Assembly: GCA_050301795.1 (NCBI GenBank)
Contig: JBNKZU010000038.1
Coordinates: 7,941 to 71,940, forward strand
DNA length: 64,000 nt
Direction: 5' to 3'
From: JBNKZU01 sp050301795
Lineage (GTDB): Bacteria > Pseudomonadota > Gammaproteobacteria > Thiohalomonadales > Thiohalomonadaceae
Below, piece after piece: positions 6,598 through 16,018 of the stretch (position 1 is the first letter of the stretch; every line of letters starts with the position of its first letter). The notes beneath the pieces are model-generated. The model ran no database searches and was not told the origin of the DNA. It was given only the letters and a program-made list of their open reading frames with translations. Made by a program: the position numbers and the translations under genes.

Positions 6598-7317
6598 ATG
6601 TCAGTGCTCTACGCACTTCTATTTTACATAGCAACCGTGCTGTTTATTGTTGGACTGGGTCTTAAGATCCGCCAATATGCAATAACCCCTGCACCGTTAA
6701 AAATTCCTACAACACCCGCCCCTGTGACCCAAAGTGGCGTGGTGATACGCATGGCTCGTGAAGTTATGCTTTTTGAAAGCTTATTTAAATCGAATAAGTG
6801 GATCTGGCTTTTGGGATATATGTTCCATATCGGTCTTGCGCTTGTTTTGATACGTCATTTTCGTTATTTCCAGGATCCGGTATGGGATGTGATTGTCCTT
6901 GCCCAACCCTTTGGGATCTATGCTGGATTTGCGATGTTGTTTGGTCTTTTAGGTCTATGGGGACGTCGTATTTTTGTTGAACGTATTCGATATATCTCTA
7001 ATCCATCAGATCACCTGATTCTTGCACTGTTAGTCTTTATTGCTATCAGTGGACTAAACATGAAGTTTGTATCACATACAGACATTGTCATGGTTAAGCA
7101 GTTTATGTTGGGCTTAATGGTTTTTGATGTTCGCCCATTGCCAACAGATATACCTTTATTGGTTCATCTGGCATTGGTAGCAGTATTAATGATTATTTTC
7201 CCGATCAGTAAGTTACTCCATGCTCCCGGTGTGTTCTTCAGCCCGACTCGTAATCAGGTTGATAACCCTCGTGAAGTACGTCACGTTGCTCCTTGGGCGC
7301 GTGAGCTTGATCATTAA
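6598..7317 (+). CDS. dsrM: Membrane cytochrome b subunit DsrM
   Basis: This 239-residue inner-membrane protein of the NarI-like family has about five to six hydrophobic segments, starting at residues 3-22. Membrane histidines, for example in MFHIGLALVLIRHFRYF, are candidate haem b ligands. DsrM anchors DsrK in the DsrMKJOP complex and exchanges electrons with the quinone pool. GGAGGG lies upstream of the ATG. The C-terminus ends in a cytoplasmic tail (NPREVRHVAPWARELDH) like those of other DsrM proteins. Confidence 0.93.
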   Translation: MSVLYALLFYIATVLFIVGLGLKIRQYAITPAPLKIPTTPAPVTQSGVVIRMAREVMLFESLFKSNKWIWLLGYMFHIGLALVLIRHFRYFQDPVWDVIVLAQPFGIYAGFAMLFGLLGLWGRRIFVERIRYISNPSDHLILALLVFIAISGLNMKFVSHTDIVMVKQFMLGLMVFDVRPLPTDIPLLVHLALVAVLMIIFPISKLLHAPGVFFSPTRNQVDNPREVRHVAPWARELDH

Positions 7318-7348
7318 CCTTAAGAATTAGTAGACGAAGGAGAATCGC

Positions 7349-8944
7349 GTGGCCGATTTTCAAACGCCAGAGTTTCGTGAGTTTCCAAATGCCCCTACCG
7401 CATTGGAAAAAGATGCAACAGCTCATTTAAGTCCGTTTATTGCAAAACCAGATCACCAAGCCCAGCTAGGTTTTCCAGGTGAGTTGGTTGATAACTGGGA
7501 GCAAAAAGCGATCGAAAAGATGGGTGAGCTTCTTGGTAAGTATCGCTCTTTGCGTGTTTATATGGATGCTTGTGTAAAGTGTGGCTCGTGCACAGATAAG
7601 TGCCACTATTTGCAAGGCACTGCCGATCCGAAAAACATGCCTGTGGCACGTCAGGATCTCTTACGTAGTGTCTATCGTCGCTACTTTACCTTTGCAGGCA
7701 AATATTTCCCTAAACTGGTTGGCGCAAGAGACCTGACCCGTGAAGTGCTTGATGAATGGTACAGCTACTATCATCAATGTTCACAATGTCGTCGTTGTTC
7801 TGTCTATTGCCCTTATGGGATTGATACTGCCGAGATCTCAATGGCCGCTCGTGAAATTATGGACTCAATTGGTCACGGCCAGAAATATTGTAATGAGATT
7901 TTGGGAAAGGTGCAGACAGTTGGTAATAACCTTGGTTTGCCAGGGCCTGCACTAAAAGCAACTCTCGCTGAGTTTGAAGAAGAGATTGAAGAGGACACAG
8001 GTCTTCCTGTGAAAATGCCGATTGATGTTAAGGGTGCTGATATTCTTTTAGTGACCCCATCGGCTGACTTCTTTGCCGAGCCACACATTGATGGTCTGAT
8101 GGGGTACGCCAAGGTGTTCCACGAAGCCGGAGTTAGTTGGACATTAAGTTCACACGCTGCCGAGGCTGCAAACTTCTCGATGTTTATCGGTAGTTATTCA
8201 AACCTGAAGGTGGTTGCAGAGCGTATTCGTGATGCTGCACTTGAGTTAGGCGTTAAACGAATCATTGTCGGTGAGTGTGGTCATGCTTGGCGTGTTGCCT
8301 ACAGCTTCTGGAACACGGTTGCCGGTGTTGGCTCGGGAGCTGATGAGAATGATGAATACGCCCAGAAACTACAGAAGCAGCTTGATCATAACTACCCTAT
8401 TCCTCAGCATATCTGCGAATTCACCTACGATCTGATTCAAGAGAATAAGCTTCGTTTTGATAAGTCTCAGAACGACTGGCGAACAGTTACTTTCCATGAC
8501 TCATGCAATGTTGCTCGTGGCAGTCGTATGGGTTCCTGGACTGGGGGACAGTTTGATATTCCAAGAGCAGTTATTAAAGCAGCATGTAATAACTACGTTG
8601 ATATGGATCCCGATACCATCAAAGAGAAAACCTATTGCTGTGGTGGCGGTGGCGGTCTGTTGACCGATGATTTGATGGAGATTCGAGTTAAAGGCGCACT
8701 TCCAAGAATGGAAGCGCTTAAAGATGTAGTTGATGAAAATGGTGTAACCCACCTCGCAGCGATCTGTGCAATCTGTAAAGCACAATTTGCAAAGATACTG
8801 CCCTACTACAAATTCCCGATGGACATGATTGTCAGCACCCATCAGCTTGTTGGTGAAGCACTGGTTATGACCGGCTCAGAACAGGAAGCTGATCTTGATG
8901 GTGGTGACGAAGAGGAAGCGGTTGAAAGCGCTTCTGAAGAATAG
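7349..8944 (+). CDS. dsrK: Heterodisulfide-reductase-like iron-sulfur protein DsrK
   Basis: This 531-residue HdrD-like cytoplasmic subunit of DsrMKJOP has two 4Fe-4S motifs, CVKCGSCTDKC and CSQCRRCSVYCPYGI, in the N-terminal half. CCG-type cysteine motifs follow (GECGHAW, then CCGGGGG and CAICKAQF) and hold the special cluster expected to act on the DsrC disulfide. The start is GTG after AAGGAG. The last 20 residues are highly acidic (a D/E-rich tail), not part of the catalytic domains. Operon gene directly after dsrM. Confidence 0.95.
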   Translation: MADFQTPEFREFPNAPTALEKDATAHLSPFIAKPDHQAQLGFPGELVDNWEQKAIEKMGELLGKYRSLRVYMDACVKCGSCTDKCHYLQGTADPKNMPVARQDLLRSVYRRYFTFAGKYFPKLVGARDLTREVLDEWYSYYHQCSQCRRCSVYCPYGIDTAEISMAAREIMDSIGHGQKYCNEILGKVQTVGNNLGLPGPALKATLAEFEEEIEEDTGLPVKMPIDVKGADILLVTPSADFFAEPHIDGLMGYAKVFHEAGVSWTLSSHAAEAANFSMFIGSYSNLKVVAERIRDAALELGVKRIIVGECGHAWRVAYSFWNTVAGVGSGADENDEYAQKLQKQLDHNYPIPQHICEFTYDLIQENKLRFDKSQNDWRTVTFHDSCNVARGSRMGSWTGGQFDIPRAVIKAACNNYVDMDPDTIKEKTYCCGGGGGLLTDDLMEIRVKGALPRMEALKDVVDENGVTHLAAICAICKAQFAKILPYYKFPMDMIVSTHQLVGEALVMTGSEQEADLDGGDEEEAVESASEE

Positions 8945-9007
8945 GTTTATATATAGAGTGACCGTTTATTACGTGTCATAACAGTTTTGGCATAGGAGAA
9001 ACAACGC

Positions 9008-10990
9008 ATGGCTACTTCTAGCGACGATATGAAGAAAGAGTATACATTCCGCCGTTACAAAGACGGCGAAAGCCCGGATATGATGGAGAATAGTGAGAAT
9101 ATCTGGCAATCAGGCTGGACTCACAAATGTCCAACCTATGTACATCGTACACCACCCTGCCAGGGTAGCTGTCCATCAGGTCATGATGTTCGTGGATGGC
9201 TTGATATTGTTCGTGGTATCGAGAAGCCTCAGGGTGAAGGTGTAACCATGCAGGAGTACGCTTTCCGTCGTGCGACTAAAGCAAACCCCTTCCCTTCAGT
9301 TATGGGTCGTGTCTGCCCTGCACCATGTGAAGATGGTTGTAACCGCAACATGGTTGATGACTTTGTTGGCATTAACTCTGTTGAGCAATACATCGGTGAC
9401 CAGGCCTTGTCGAACAATTACGGCTTTGAAGCAGGTGCTGATACCGGTAAAAAGGTTGCTATCATCGGCGGTGGTCCTGGTGGAATGGCCGCTGCATATC
9501 AGCTCCGTCGTTTAGGTCATGGTGTCACTATCTTTGATAACAACGAGCAACTGGGCGGAATGATGCGCTACGGTATTCCTGGTTATCGTATGCCACGCGA
9601 TGTTCTTGATGGTGAGATTGCCCGTATCGTCAACATGGGTGTTGATGTGAAGCTTAAGACCAAAGTTGGTGTTGATGTTTCACTAGAACAGGTCGAAAAA
9701 GAATATGATGCCATCGTCTTTGCGATGGGCGCACAATCTGGTCGCGCTCTTCCTATCCCCGGTTCTGATGCGATGAACTGCATTACTGGTGTTGCTTTCC
9801 TAGCAGCATTTAACGAAGGTCGTCTAAAACACGTTTCCGGTAAGATTGTGGTTATCGGTGGCGGCGACACCTCGATTGACGTGGCTTCTGTTGCACGTCG
9901 TCTAGGCAACATTACAGTCGAAAATGAGAAGGATCGCCCTGAGCACGTCATCATTAATCAGACTGCTCATGATGTTGCATCAACCGCAGTCCGCGAAGGT
10001 GCAGATGTTACCCTGATCTCTCGCTCTGCGATTGAGAACATGCCAGCAGCCGAGCATGAAATTGAAGATGCGAAACGCGAAGGTATTGAAATCATCGGTC
10101 AGCTCAGCCCTGTAGAGGTTGTTCTTGGTGAAGATGGCCGCGCAACCGGTCTTAAGGTCGCCAAGCTTGAAGCTGATGGCAAAACGCCTATTGAAGGTAG
10201 CGAGTATGTTATTGATGCGGCACTGATTGTTGCAGCTATCGGTCAGACTGGTGATATGGAAGGCATGGAGGGCTTCGCCAACGAGCGTGGTCTTGTCGAT
10301 GCAGACAAGAGCTTCCAGGTTCCAAACAAGCCTGGCTACTTTGCAATTGGTGACATTATCCGTCCTCACCTGCTGACAACAGCTATCGGACACGCAGCAC
10401 GTGCCACCGAAAGCATTGATGCCTACCTGAATAGCAAGACTCAAAAGATTCGTCCTAAGATTGATGTTCATCACTTTAATCTACTGGCTAAACTGAGCGA
10501 AACAGGGCACGCCCCTGAGACATTTAGTGCCGACGATAAAGGTGGCGATCCAACAATGAAGGATATCGATGTTGGTCTTCGTGGCACGTCGAATTCGAAC
10601 TTTGCGGTTCATAACTTCGAAGATCGTTCATCACACGAAATTATTCCTGCTGATTATCTTTTCCTGGGTCACTTCAAAGAGACACCTCGTAATAAACGCT
10701 CTCATATTGAAGTTACAGCGGAAGATGTCATCGGAAACTTCCAGGAGCGTCTGGTTCCCCTTAATGAGGAGCAGGTCGTTGCAGAAGCAAATCGCTGCAT
10801 GAGCTGTGGTATGTGCTTTGAGTGTGATAACTGTATTGTTTTCTGTCCGCAAGATGCTGTTATGAAAACTCCTGCCAAAGACAATACAACTGGTCGTTAT
10901 GTCTATACAGACTACAGCCGTTGTATTGGCTGTCATATCTGCGCGGATGTCTGCCCAACGGGTTATATCGACATGGGCATGGGTGACTAA
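9008..10990 (+). CDS. dsrL: NAD(P)H:acceptor oxidoreductase DsrL
   Basis: This 660-residue flavoprotein resembles the small subunit of glutamate synthase. N-terminal cysteine motifs (CPTYVHRTPPCQGSCPSGHD and CPAPCEDGC) hold Fe-S clusters. The FAD-binding GGGPGGMAAAYQL lies near residue 155 and the NAD(P)-binding GGGDTSIDVASVARR near 282. An appended C-terminal ferredoxin domain carries CMSCGMCFECDNC and CIGCHICADVCPTG. In sulfur oxidisers DsrL takes electrons released by reverse DsrAB and reduces NAD(P)+. It is a marker for this physiology. AGGAG precedes the ATG. A 63-base gap separates it from dsrK. Confidence 0.96.
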   Translation: MATSSDDMKKEYTFRRYKDGESPDMMENSENIWQSGWTHKCPTYVHRTPPCQGSCPSGHDVRGWLDIVRGIEKPQGEGVTMQEYAFRRATKANPFPSVMGRVCPAPCEDGCNRNMVDDFVGINSVEQYIGDQALSNNYGFEAGADTGKKVAIIGGGPGGMAAAYQLRRLGHGVTIFDNNEQLGGMMRYGIPGYRMPRDVLDGEIARIVNMGVDVKLKTKVGVDVSLEQVEKEYDAIVFAMGAQSGRALPIPGSDAMNCITGVAFLAAFNEGRLKHVSGKIVVIGGGDTSIDVASVARRLGNITVENEKDRPEHVIINQTAHDVASTAVREGADVTLISRSAIENMPAAEHEIEDAKREGIEIIGQLSPVEVVLGEDGRATGLKVAKLEADGKTPIEGSEYVIDAALIVAAIGQTGDMEGMEGFANERGLVDADKSFQVPNKPGYFAIGDIIRPHLLTTAIGHAARATESIDAYLNSKTQKIRPKIDVHHFNLLAKLSETGHAPETFSADDKGGDPTMKDIDVGLRGTSNSNFAVHNFEDRSSHEIIPADYLFLGHFKETPRNKRSHIEVTAEDVIGNFQERLVPLNEEQVVAEANRCMSCGMCFECDNCIVFCPQDAVMKTPAKDNTTGRYVYTDYSRCIGCHICADVCPTGYIDMGMGD

Positions 10991-10996
10991 CAAAAG

Positions 10997-11470
10997 GTGA
11001 AATCAATGAAGCGAACAAAAAAGCTTCTTGGCCTGATCTCTGCATTATGGGTGCTCGTTTTTGCACCTGTTAATGCAGGAGAGATAGGGCCTGTTATTCC
11101 TAAAGCTATTAAAGGTGAACAGTGCGTTGAAGAGACCTCTGAGATGCGTAAAAATCATATGGAGTATCTCAAATCTCACCGTGATGAAACGATGCGCAAT
11201 GGTATTCGTACCACAAAGCATAGCTTGAAAGCCTGTCTTGATTGCCATGTTGCTCCGGAAGGAACAATAGCCGCAGAGGCAGAAGAACACTTCTGCAAAA
11301 ACTGTCACAGTTATGCTGGTGTTCGTCTGGACTGCTTTGAGTGTCATGCAACACGCCCTGAAATGTCAGCACTGACAAATCCTGGTTCACGTTCGGTCAT
11401 GGAGCTCAATAGCTTGCAACGTCTTAATCAAATGGCTTCCAACAAAAATGCCTGGGGTGCTATTCAATGA
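10997..11470 (+). CDS. dsrJ: Periplasmic triheme cytochrome c DsrJ
   Basis: This 157-residue protein has an N-terminal hydrophobic signal or anchor (residues about 8-28, ending FAPVNAG) and three CxxCH haem sites: CLDCH, CKNCH and CFECH. A further cysteine in KGEQCVEET and nearby histidines match the position of the unusual His/Cys ligation described for one haem of DsrJ. It is the periplasmic electron carrier of DsrMKJOP. Its stop overlaps the dsrO start by four bases (ATGA), so the two are translationally coupled. Confidence 0.94.
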   Translation: MKSMKRTKKLLGLISALWVLVFAPVNAGEIGPVIPKAIKGEQCVEETSEMRKNHMEYLKSHRDETMRNGIRTTKHSLKACLDCHVAPEGTIAAEAEEHFCKNCHSYAGVRLDCFECHATRPEMSALTNPGSRSVMELNSLQRLNQMASNKNAWGAIQ

Positions 11471-12225
11471 GCGATATGAATAAACCTAATCAGGAACGTC
11501 GAGAGTTTCTTACTAAAAGTACTAAGGCTGCCGCGGCTGTCACACTTGCTCCGGGTGTGATGCTATATGCGACAGCCAATGCCCGTCCCATAGATGAGGC
11601 CGTAAGTAGCAAGCAACGCTGGGGCATGTTGATTAATACCAACAACTGCTCTGAAGGTTGTAACGCCTGTGTCTCTGCTTGTCAGAGTGAAAATGGATGG
11701 GGTTCAAACGAGAAGGAGTCAAATCCTTCTCAAAAAGCACAGTGGATCAGAAAGGTCGAACTTAAGAACACCAACACTGGCAGTGCTCATTCGCTACCGA
11801 TGATGTGTCAGCATTGCGAAAACCCACCTTGTGCTGATGTCTGCCCTACTGGCGCATCCTTTAAACGTGCTGATGGCATTGTTCTGGTTGATCGTCATAT
11901 CTGTATCGGTTGTCGTTACTGCATGATGGCATGTCCTTACAAGGCTCGCTCATTTGTACATGAGTCAATCGAAGACCAACGGGCACACATGCCTCGTGGA
12001 AAAGGTACTGTTGAGGCCTGTACGATGTGTGTGCACAAAATCGATGCCGGTGATGGCACTACAGCTTGTGCTCAGGCGTGTAATGCCATTGGTGCAAATG
12101 CAATCATCGTCGGTGACTTAAACGACGCCAATAGTGAAATTGCCAAAGAAGTTGCGAAGTATGCGACAACACAGATTCGTGCAGATCTTGGACTGAATCC
12201 TGGTGTTCGCTACAAAGGCATCTAA
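11467..12225 (+). CDS. dsrO: Periplasmic ferredoxin-like iron-sulfur protein DsrO
   Basis: This 252-residue protein has a twin-arginine signal (ERREFLTKSTKAAAA, cleavage likely after TANA) and four ferredoxin-type cysteine groups: CSEGCNACVSAC, CQHCENPPCADVCP, CIGCRYCMMACPY and CTMCVHK followed by CAQACNAIG. It is related to HybA/DmsB-type electron-transfer subunits. In DsrMKJOP it sits in the periplasm between DsrJ and the membrane subunit DsrP. Confidence 0.95.
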   Translation: MSDMNKPNQERREFLTKSTKAAAAVTLAPGVMLYATANARPIDEAVSSKQRWGMLINTNNCSEGCNACVSACQSENGWGSNEKESNPSQKAQWIRKVELKNTNTGSAHSLPMMCQHCENPPCADVCPTGASFKRADGIVLVDRHICIGCRYCMMACPYKARSFVHESIEDQRAHMPRGKGTVEACTMCVHKIDAGDGTTACAQACNAIGANAIIVGDLNDANSEIAKEVAKYATTQIRADLGLNPGVRYKGI

Positions 12226-12243
12226 CAGACGCTGGAATAAATC

Positions 12244-13449
12244 ATGAAAAAAACGATATACACACAGGTTGAAGAGAACAAAGGGTTTTACTCTTTGATG
12301 GTTCTCCTTGGTGCAATCATTCTTGTTGGACTCGGTGCTACCTATTATATGGAGCATCACGGTCACTGGGTTACAGGCATGAATAACCAGATCGTCTGGG
12401 GTATGCCTCATGTTTTTGCAATCTTTCTTATTGTGGCCGCATCGGGTGCACTTAATGTTGCATCGATTGGTTCGGTATTCGGCAAGAAGATGTATAAACC
12501 CCTCGCCCCGCTTTCGGCACTATTAGCAGTGGCACTGCTCTTAGGTGGCTTGACGGTTCTGGTGCTTGATCTTGGTCGTCCTGATCGCTTAATCATCGCA
12601 ATGACACACTACAACTTTAAGTCGATCTTTGCGTGGAACATCATTCTCTATAACGGCTTTCTTGCTATCGTGATTGTCTATCTATGGACGATGATGGAAA
12701 AGCGCATGAACAAGTATAAAGAGAAGGCAGGTTTTGTTGCGTTTATCTGGCGTCTAATCCTGACCACTGGTACTGGATCGATCTTTGGTTGGCTGGTTGC
12801 ACGTCAAGCCTATGATGCGGCATTGATGGCACCGATGTTTATTGTTATGTCGTTCTCATTTGGTCTGGCCTTCTTCATCCTCGTCTTGATGGCAGCATAC
12901 CGAATGACAGATCGCCCACTAGGTGATGTTGTGATTCAGCGTTTAAAACGACTTCTTGGGGTCTTTATTGGCGCGGTTCTCTACTTTGTGATGGTTTATC
13001 ACCTCACCAATCTTTATGCGACTGAGCATCACGGTGTTGAATCATTCATTCTTGCAGGTGGAAATGTCTATACCCTTCTGTTCTGGGTAGTTCAGATCCT
13101 TATCGGTTCGTTGATTCCCCTAGTATTGATCTACCATCCGGCAACGGGTAAGAACAATGGGATTATCGCGATTGCCTCAGTGATGGTACTTATTGGTGGT
13201 CTGGCTCAGGTGTATGTCATTTTGATTGGTGGTCAAGCCTATCCCCTGATTAACTTCCCTGGATATGAGGTGACTAGTAGCTTTGCTGATGGAGCCATCA
13301 ATAGCTATACCCCCACTATGGCAGAGACTCTACTCGGAATCATGGGTGTTGCGGTTACCCTTGTGATCGTGACAGTCGCGACACGAGCACTTCGCTTTCT
13401 TCCTGAGAGCCTCTCTGATGAGATGGTCGACCCACATCATAAAGGCTAA
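12244..13449 (+). CDS. dsrP: Integral membrane quinone-interacting subunit DsrP
   Basis: This 401-residue NrfD/PsrC-like protein has about ten membrane segments, the first around residues 18-36. The glycine-rich GGQAYPLINFPGYEV stretch near the C-terminal side is typical of DsrP/HybB proteins. It exchanges electrons with quinone and works with DsrO and DsrJ. It is the last gene before the intrinsic terminator at 13475-13507, so dsrA-dsrP is probably one long transcript with internal attenuation. Confidence 0.95.
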   Translation: MKKTIYTQVEENKGFYSLMVLLGAIILVGLGATYYMEHHGHWVTGMNNQIVWGMPHVFAIFLIVAASGALNVASIGSVFGKKMYKPLAPLSALLAVALLLGGLTVLVLDLGRPDRLIIAMTHYNFKSIFAWNIILYNGFLAIVIVYLWTMMEKRMNKYKEKAGFVAFIWRLILTTGTGSIFGWLVARQAYDAALMAPMFIVMSFSFGLAFFILVLMAAYRMTDRPLGDVVIQRLKRLLGVFIGAVLYFVMVYHLTNLYATEHHGVESFILAGGNVYTLLFWVVQILIGSLIPLVLIYHPATGKNNGIIAIASVMVLIGGLAQVYVILIGGQAYPLINFPGYEVTSSFADGAINSYTPTMAETLLGIMGVAVTLVIVTVATRALRFLPESLSDEMVDPHHKG

Positions 13450-13474
13450 TGACGCCGCATTATGATGGATAAGT

Positions 13475-13507
13475 AAAAAAGCCGATGTTCTGCATCGGTT
13501 TTTTTTC
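13475..13507 (+). terminator. Intrinsic terminator after dsrP
   Basis: The stem CCGATG/CATCGG with a five-base loop is preceded by AAAAAAG and followed by eight or nine T residues. This is a textbook rho-independent terminator 25 bases downstream of the dsrP stop codon. Confidence 0.85.
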
Positions 13508-13521
13508 GTCTTATTCCTCCT

Positions 13522-13549
13522 TTGTTTGTACAATAACCATCACTATATC
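13522..13549 (+). promoter_or_regulatory. Possible sigma70 promoter for the trpD2-like/dsrN genes
   Basis: TTGTTT, a 16-base spacer, and TATATC end 30 bases before the ATG at 13579, immediately after the dsrP terminator. Both boxes are imperfect. Confidence 0.3.
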
Positions 13550-13578
13550 GATAGTTCTATCCAACTTGTGGAGCAGTT

Positions 13579-14568
13579 ATGACTCAGGAACACCCGTTTG
13601 CACAGTACATTCGTATTCTCGGTAAAGGTAAAAAGGGTTCACGCGAACTGACATACGATGAGATGTATGACGCGATGAGCATGATAATGGCCGAAAAGAT
13701 CGAGCCAATGCAGTTAGGAGCCTTTTTAGTGCTAATGCGTTACAAGGAGGAGACTGCTGAAGAGGTCTGCGCTTCTGTTCGAGCCATTGTCGACAGTATG
13801 AATATCCCGAACGATATCCCGGAAGTAGATCTCGACTGGTCATCTTATGCGGGAAAGAAACGGGTGTTACCGCTCTATCTGCTAGCGACCCTTGCAATGG
13901 CGGAAAGTGGTATTCGAATCTTTATGCACGGAGCCAGTGGCCATACCGAAGGGCGCATCTATACCAAAGAGGTGTTACCGCAACTGGGGATAGCTGTGGC
14001 AACGTCGCTTGATGAGGCGGCAGATCAGATCCAACAGAGCAACTTTACCTACATTGATCTTGAGCACCTCTGTCCTAAGCTACATGAGATTATTGAACTG
14101 CGTCCTTATCTTGGACTTCGTACGCCAGTTCACACCATCGCCCGAATGTTAAACCCTTTCCGAGCAGAGTGTGTGATGCAGGGTATTTTCCATCCCGGCT
14201 ACCGCCCTACCCACCAGATTGCCGGTCAGATGCTCAATATTCCGCACTTATCGGTGATCAAAGGTGATGGCGGCGAGATCGAACGTAATCCTGATACTCC
14301 CGTTCTAATACAAAGTGTTCACAACGGTGAGTTGTATGAAGAGGAGTGGCCAGCAATGTTTGACAAGCGCCATGTTCGTTCAGACGATCTCGATATTGAG
14401 GATCTAAAGCGCTTATGGCGTGGTGATTTCGAGGATGAATACTCTGAAGCAGCAATTGTGGGTACTATCGCTATCGCGCTCTATACCATGGGCAGGGCAG
14501 CAGATCGTGAATCCGCAGAGACGCTAGCTACTGAAATTTGGTCTGGTCGCAATCGAAGCCGAATCTAA
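13579..14568 (+). CDS. TrpD2/YbiB-like anthranilate phosphoribosyltransferase-family protein
   Basis: This 329-residue protein has the nucleoside-phosphorylase/AnPRT fold. It has an N-terminal helical bundle (IRILGKGKKGSRELTYDE), then LGLRTPVHTIARMLNPF and FHPGYRPTHQIA. The HGASGHTEGRIYTKEVL stretch replaces the usual phosphoribosyl-pyrophosphate site. Family members such as E. coli YbiB bind nucleic acid and show no confirmed transferase activity. It is annotated as a glycosyl transferase family protein next to dsrN in several sulfur oxidisers, as far as I recall. Its stop lies 5 bases before the dsrN ATG, suggesting co-translation. Its role in sulfur oxidation is unknown. Confidence 0.85.
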   Translation: MTQEHPFAQYIRILGKGKKGSRELTYDEMYDAMSMIMAEKIEPMQLGAFLVLMRYKEETAEEVCASVRAIVDSMNIPNDIPEVDLDWSSYAGKKRVLPLYLLATLAMAESGIRIFMHGASGHTEGRIYTKEVLPQLGIAVATSLDEAADQIQQSNFTYIDLEHLCPKLHEIIELRPYLGLRTPVHTIARMLNPFRAECVMQGIFHPGYRPTHQIAGQMLNIPHLSVIKGDGGEIERNPDTPVLIQSVHNGELYEEEWPAMFDKRHVRSDDLDIEDLKRLWRGDFEDEYSEAAIVGTIAIALYTMGRAADRESAETLATEIWSGRNRSRI

Positions 14569-14573
14569 ACCTA

Positions 14574-15950
14574 ATGCCTCATCTCTACTTTGCTGCACCA
14601 CACAAGTCATCAGGTAAAACCACCATTACGCTGGGAGTTAGTGGTGCGCTGAAAGATAGTGGCTTAAAGGTTCAGAGCTTTAAAAAAGGACCTGATTATA
14701 TCGACCCGATGTGGCTATCAGTTGCCAGTGGTAGCCATTGCTTTAATCTCGACTATCACACCATGTCGAAAGACGAGATTCTGTATGAGTTTAACCGTCT
14801 CGATCAAAGTGCTGACATAAGTATTATCGAAGGCAATATGGGGTTGTTTGATAGTAGTGATGTTGAGGGCACACAGAGCAACGCGGCGATGGCCAAGCTA
14901 CTTAACGCAGCGGTGATCCTGGTTATCGATGTAAAAGGGGCAACACGTAGCATCGTTCCGTTGATTCAAGGCTTTATTAACTTTGATCCTGAGCTGAATA
15001 TTGCCGGAATCATTCTCAATAATGTCGCGGGCAAACGCCATCTTCAGCGATTACACGCCGTGATAGAACATTACTGCGATATTCCGATCGTTGGGTCTGT
15101 GTTACGAGAATCCTCCATCACGATTGATGAGAGACATCTTGGTCTGGTTCCAAGTAATGAGAGTAATGCAGTACACCAACAGATTGATGCCATCGTTAAA
15201 CATATCGCTAACTGTGTCGATCTTGAAATGATAAAAGCAATCGCATCGAAATCGGTTGCACCAACAAGTGATTATCAGCCAACAGCGATCCAGCCACTAT
15301 CCTCACCGATACGCATTGCTATCGCTAAAGATGAAGCATTTGGATTCTACTACAGCTCGGATTTGGATCGGTTTAATCAACTTGGAGTTGAACTGGTGCC
15401 ATTTAGCCCCCTAAGGGATGAGAAGCTTCCTAGTGATATTGATGGACTATTGATTGGTGGTGGTTTTCCTGAAACCCATATTGATGCGCTTCAAAACAAT
15501 GTTTCAATGAGAGAGGCGCTTTATAATGCGATTGTGGACACCCATATCCCAACCTATGCAGAGTGTGGTGGATTGATGTATCTGTGTCGCTCCATTGAAT
15601 GGTTTGGTTATGTCGGCTCAATGGTTGGTGTAATTCCGGGTGATGTGGCAATGTCTGAAAAGCCAGTCGGAAGAGGATACTCAGTGATCTCCCCGGTCTC
15701 ACATCCCTGGGGTCTGGCTGACCAACACCGCTATTCGGTGCACGAATTTCACTATTCACAGGTGTTCAACCTCCCCGATTCGCTTCAATACACCTATCAG
15801 GTGGAGCGAGGTAACGGAATCATCAATCGGCAGGATGGCGTTGTTATCGGCAATCTGCTTGCAAACTATATTCATCTAAGGGATGTTGACGCTTTTCATT
15901 GGGTCGATTATTTCTGCCATTTTGTTTTATCCTGTAAACATCGTCATTAG
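14574..15950 (+). CDS. dsrN: Glutamine-dependent siro(haem)amide synthase DsrN (CbiA-like)
   Basis: This is a cobyrinic acid a,c-diamide synthase homologue of about 458 residues. The N-terminal ATPase domain has a P-loop-like APHKSSGKTT and KKGPDYIDPMW. The C-terminal class I amidotransferase-like domain has LLIGGGFPETH, the catalytic cysteine in TYAECGGLMYL, and HEFHYSQV. DsrN is thought to amidate sirohaem to the siro(haem)amide cofactor of DsrAB. I prefer the ATG at 14574 because family proteins start at the PHLYFAAPHKS strand; a TTG at 14538 would add 12 residues inside the previous gene. The ribosome binding site is weak, consistent with coupling to the upstream gene. Confidence 0.92.
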   Translation: MPHLYFAAPHKSSGKTTITLGVSGALKDSGLKVQSFKKGPDYIDPMWLSVASGSHCFNLDYHTMSKDEILYEFNRLDQSADISIIEGNMGLFDSSDVEGTQSNAAMAKLLNAAVILVIDVKGATRSIVPLIQGFINFDPELNIAGIILNNVAGKRHLQRLHAVIEHYCDIPIVGSVLRESSITIDERHLGLVPSNESNAVHQQIDAIVKHIANCVDLEMIKAIASKSVAPTSDYQPTAIQPLSSPIRIAIAKDEAFGFYYSSDLDRFNQLGVELVPFSPLRDEKLPSDIDGLLIGGGFPETHIDALQNNVSMREALYNAIVDTHIPTYAECGGLMYLCRSIEWFGYVGSMVGVIPGDVAMSEKPVGRGYSVISPVSHPWGLADQHRYSVHEFHYSQVFNLPDSLQYTYQVERGNGIINRQDGVVIGNLLANYIHLRDVDAFHWVDYFCHFVLSCKHRH

Positions 15951-16018
15951 AGTTGTAATCAAACGATAAGAGACATATTTTTAAGCCATTAAGAACAGTG
16001 TAACGAGGAAATAGAGTA

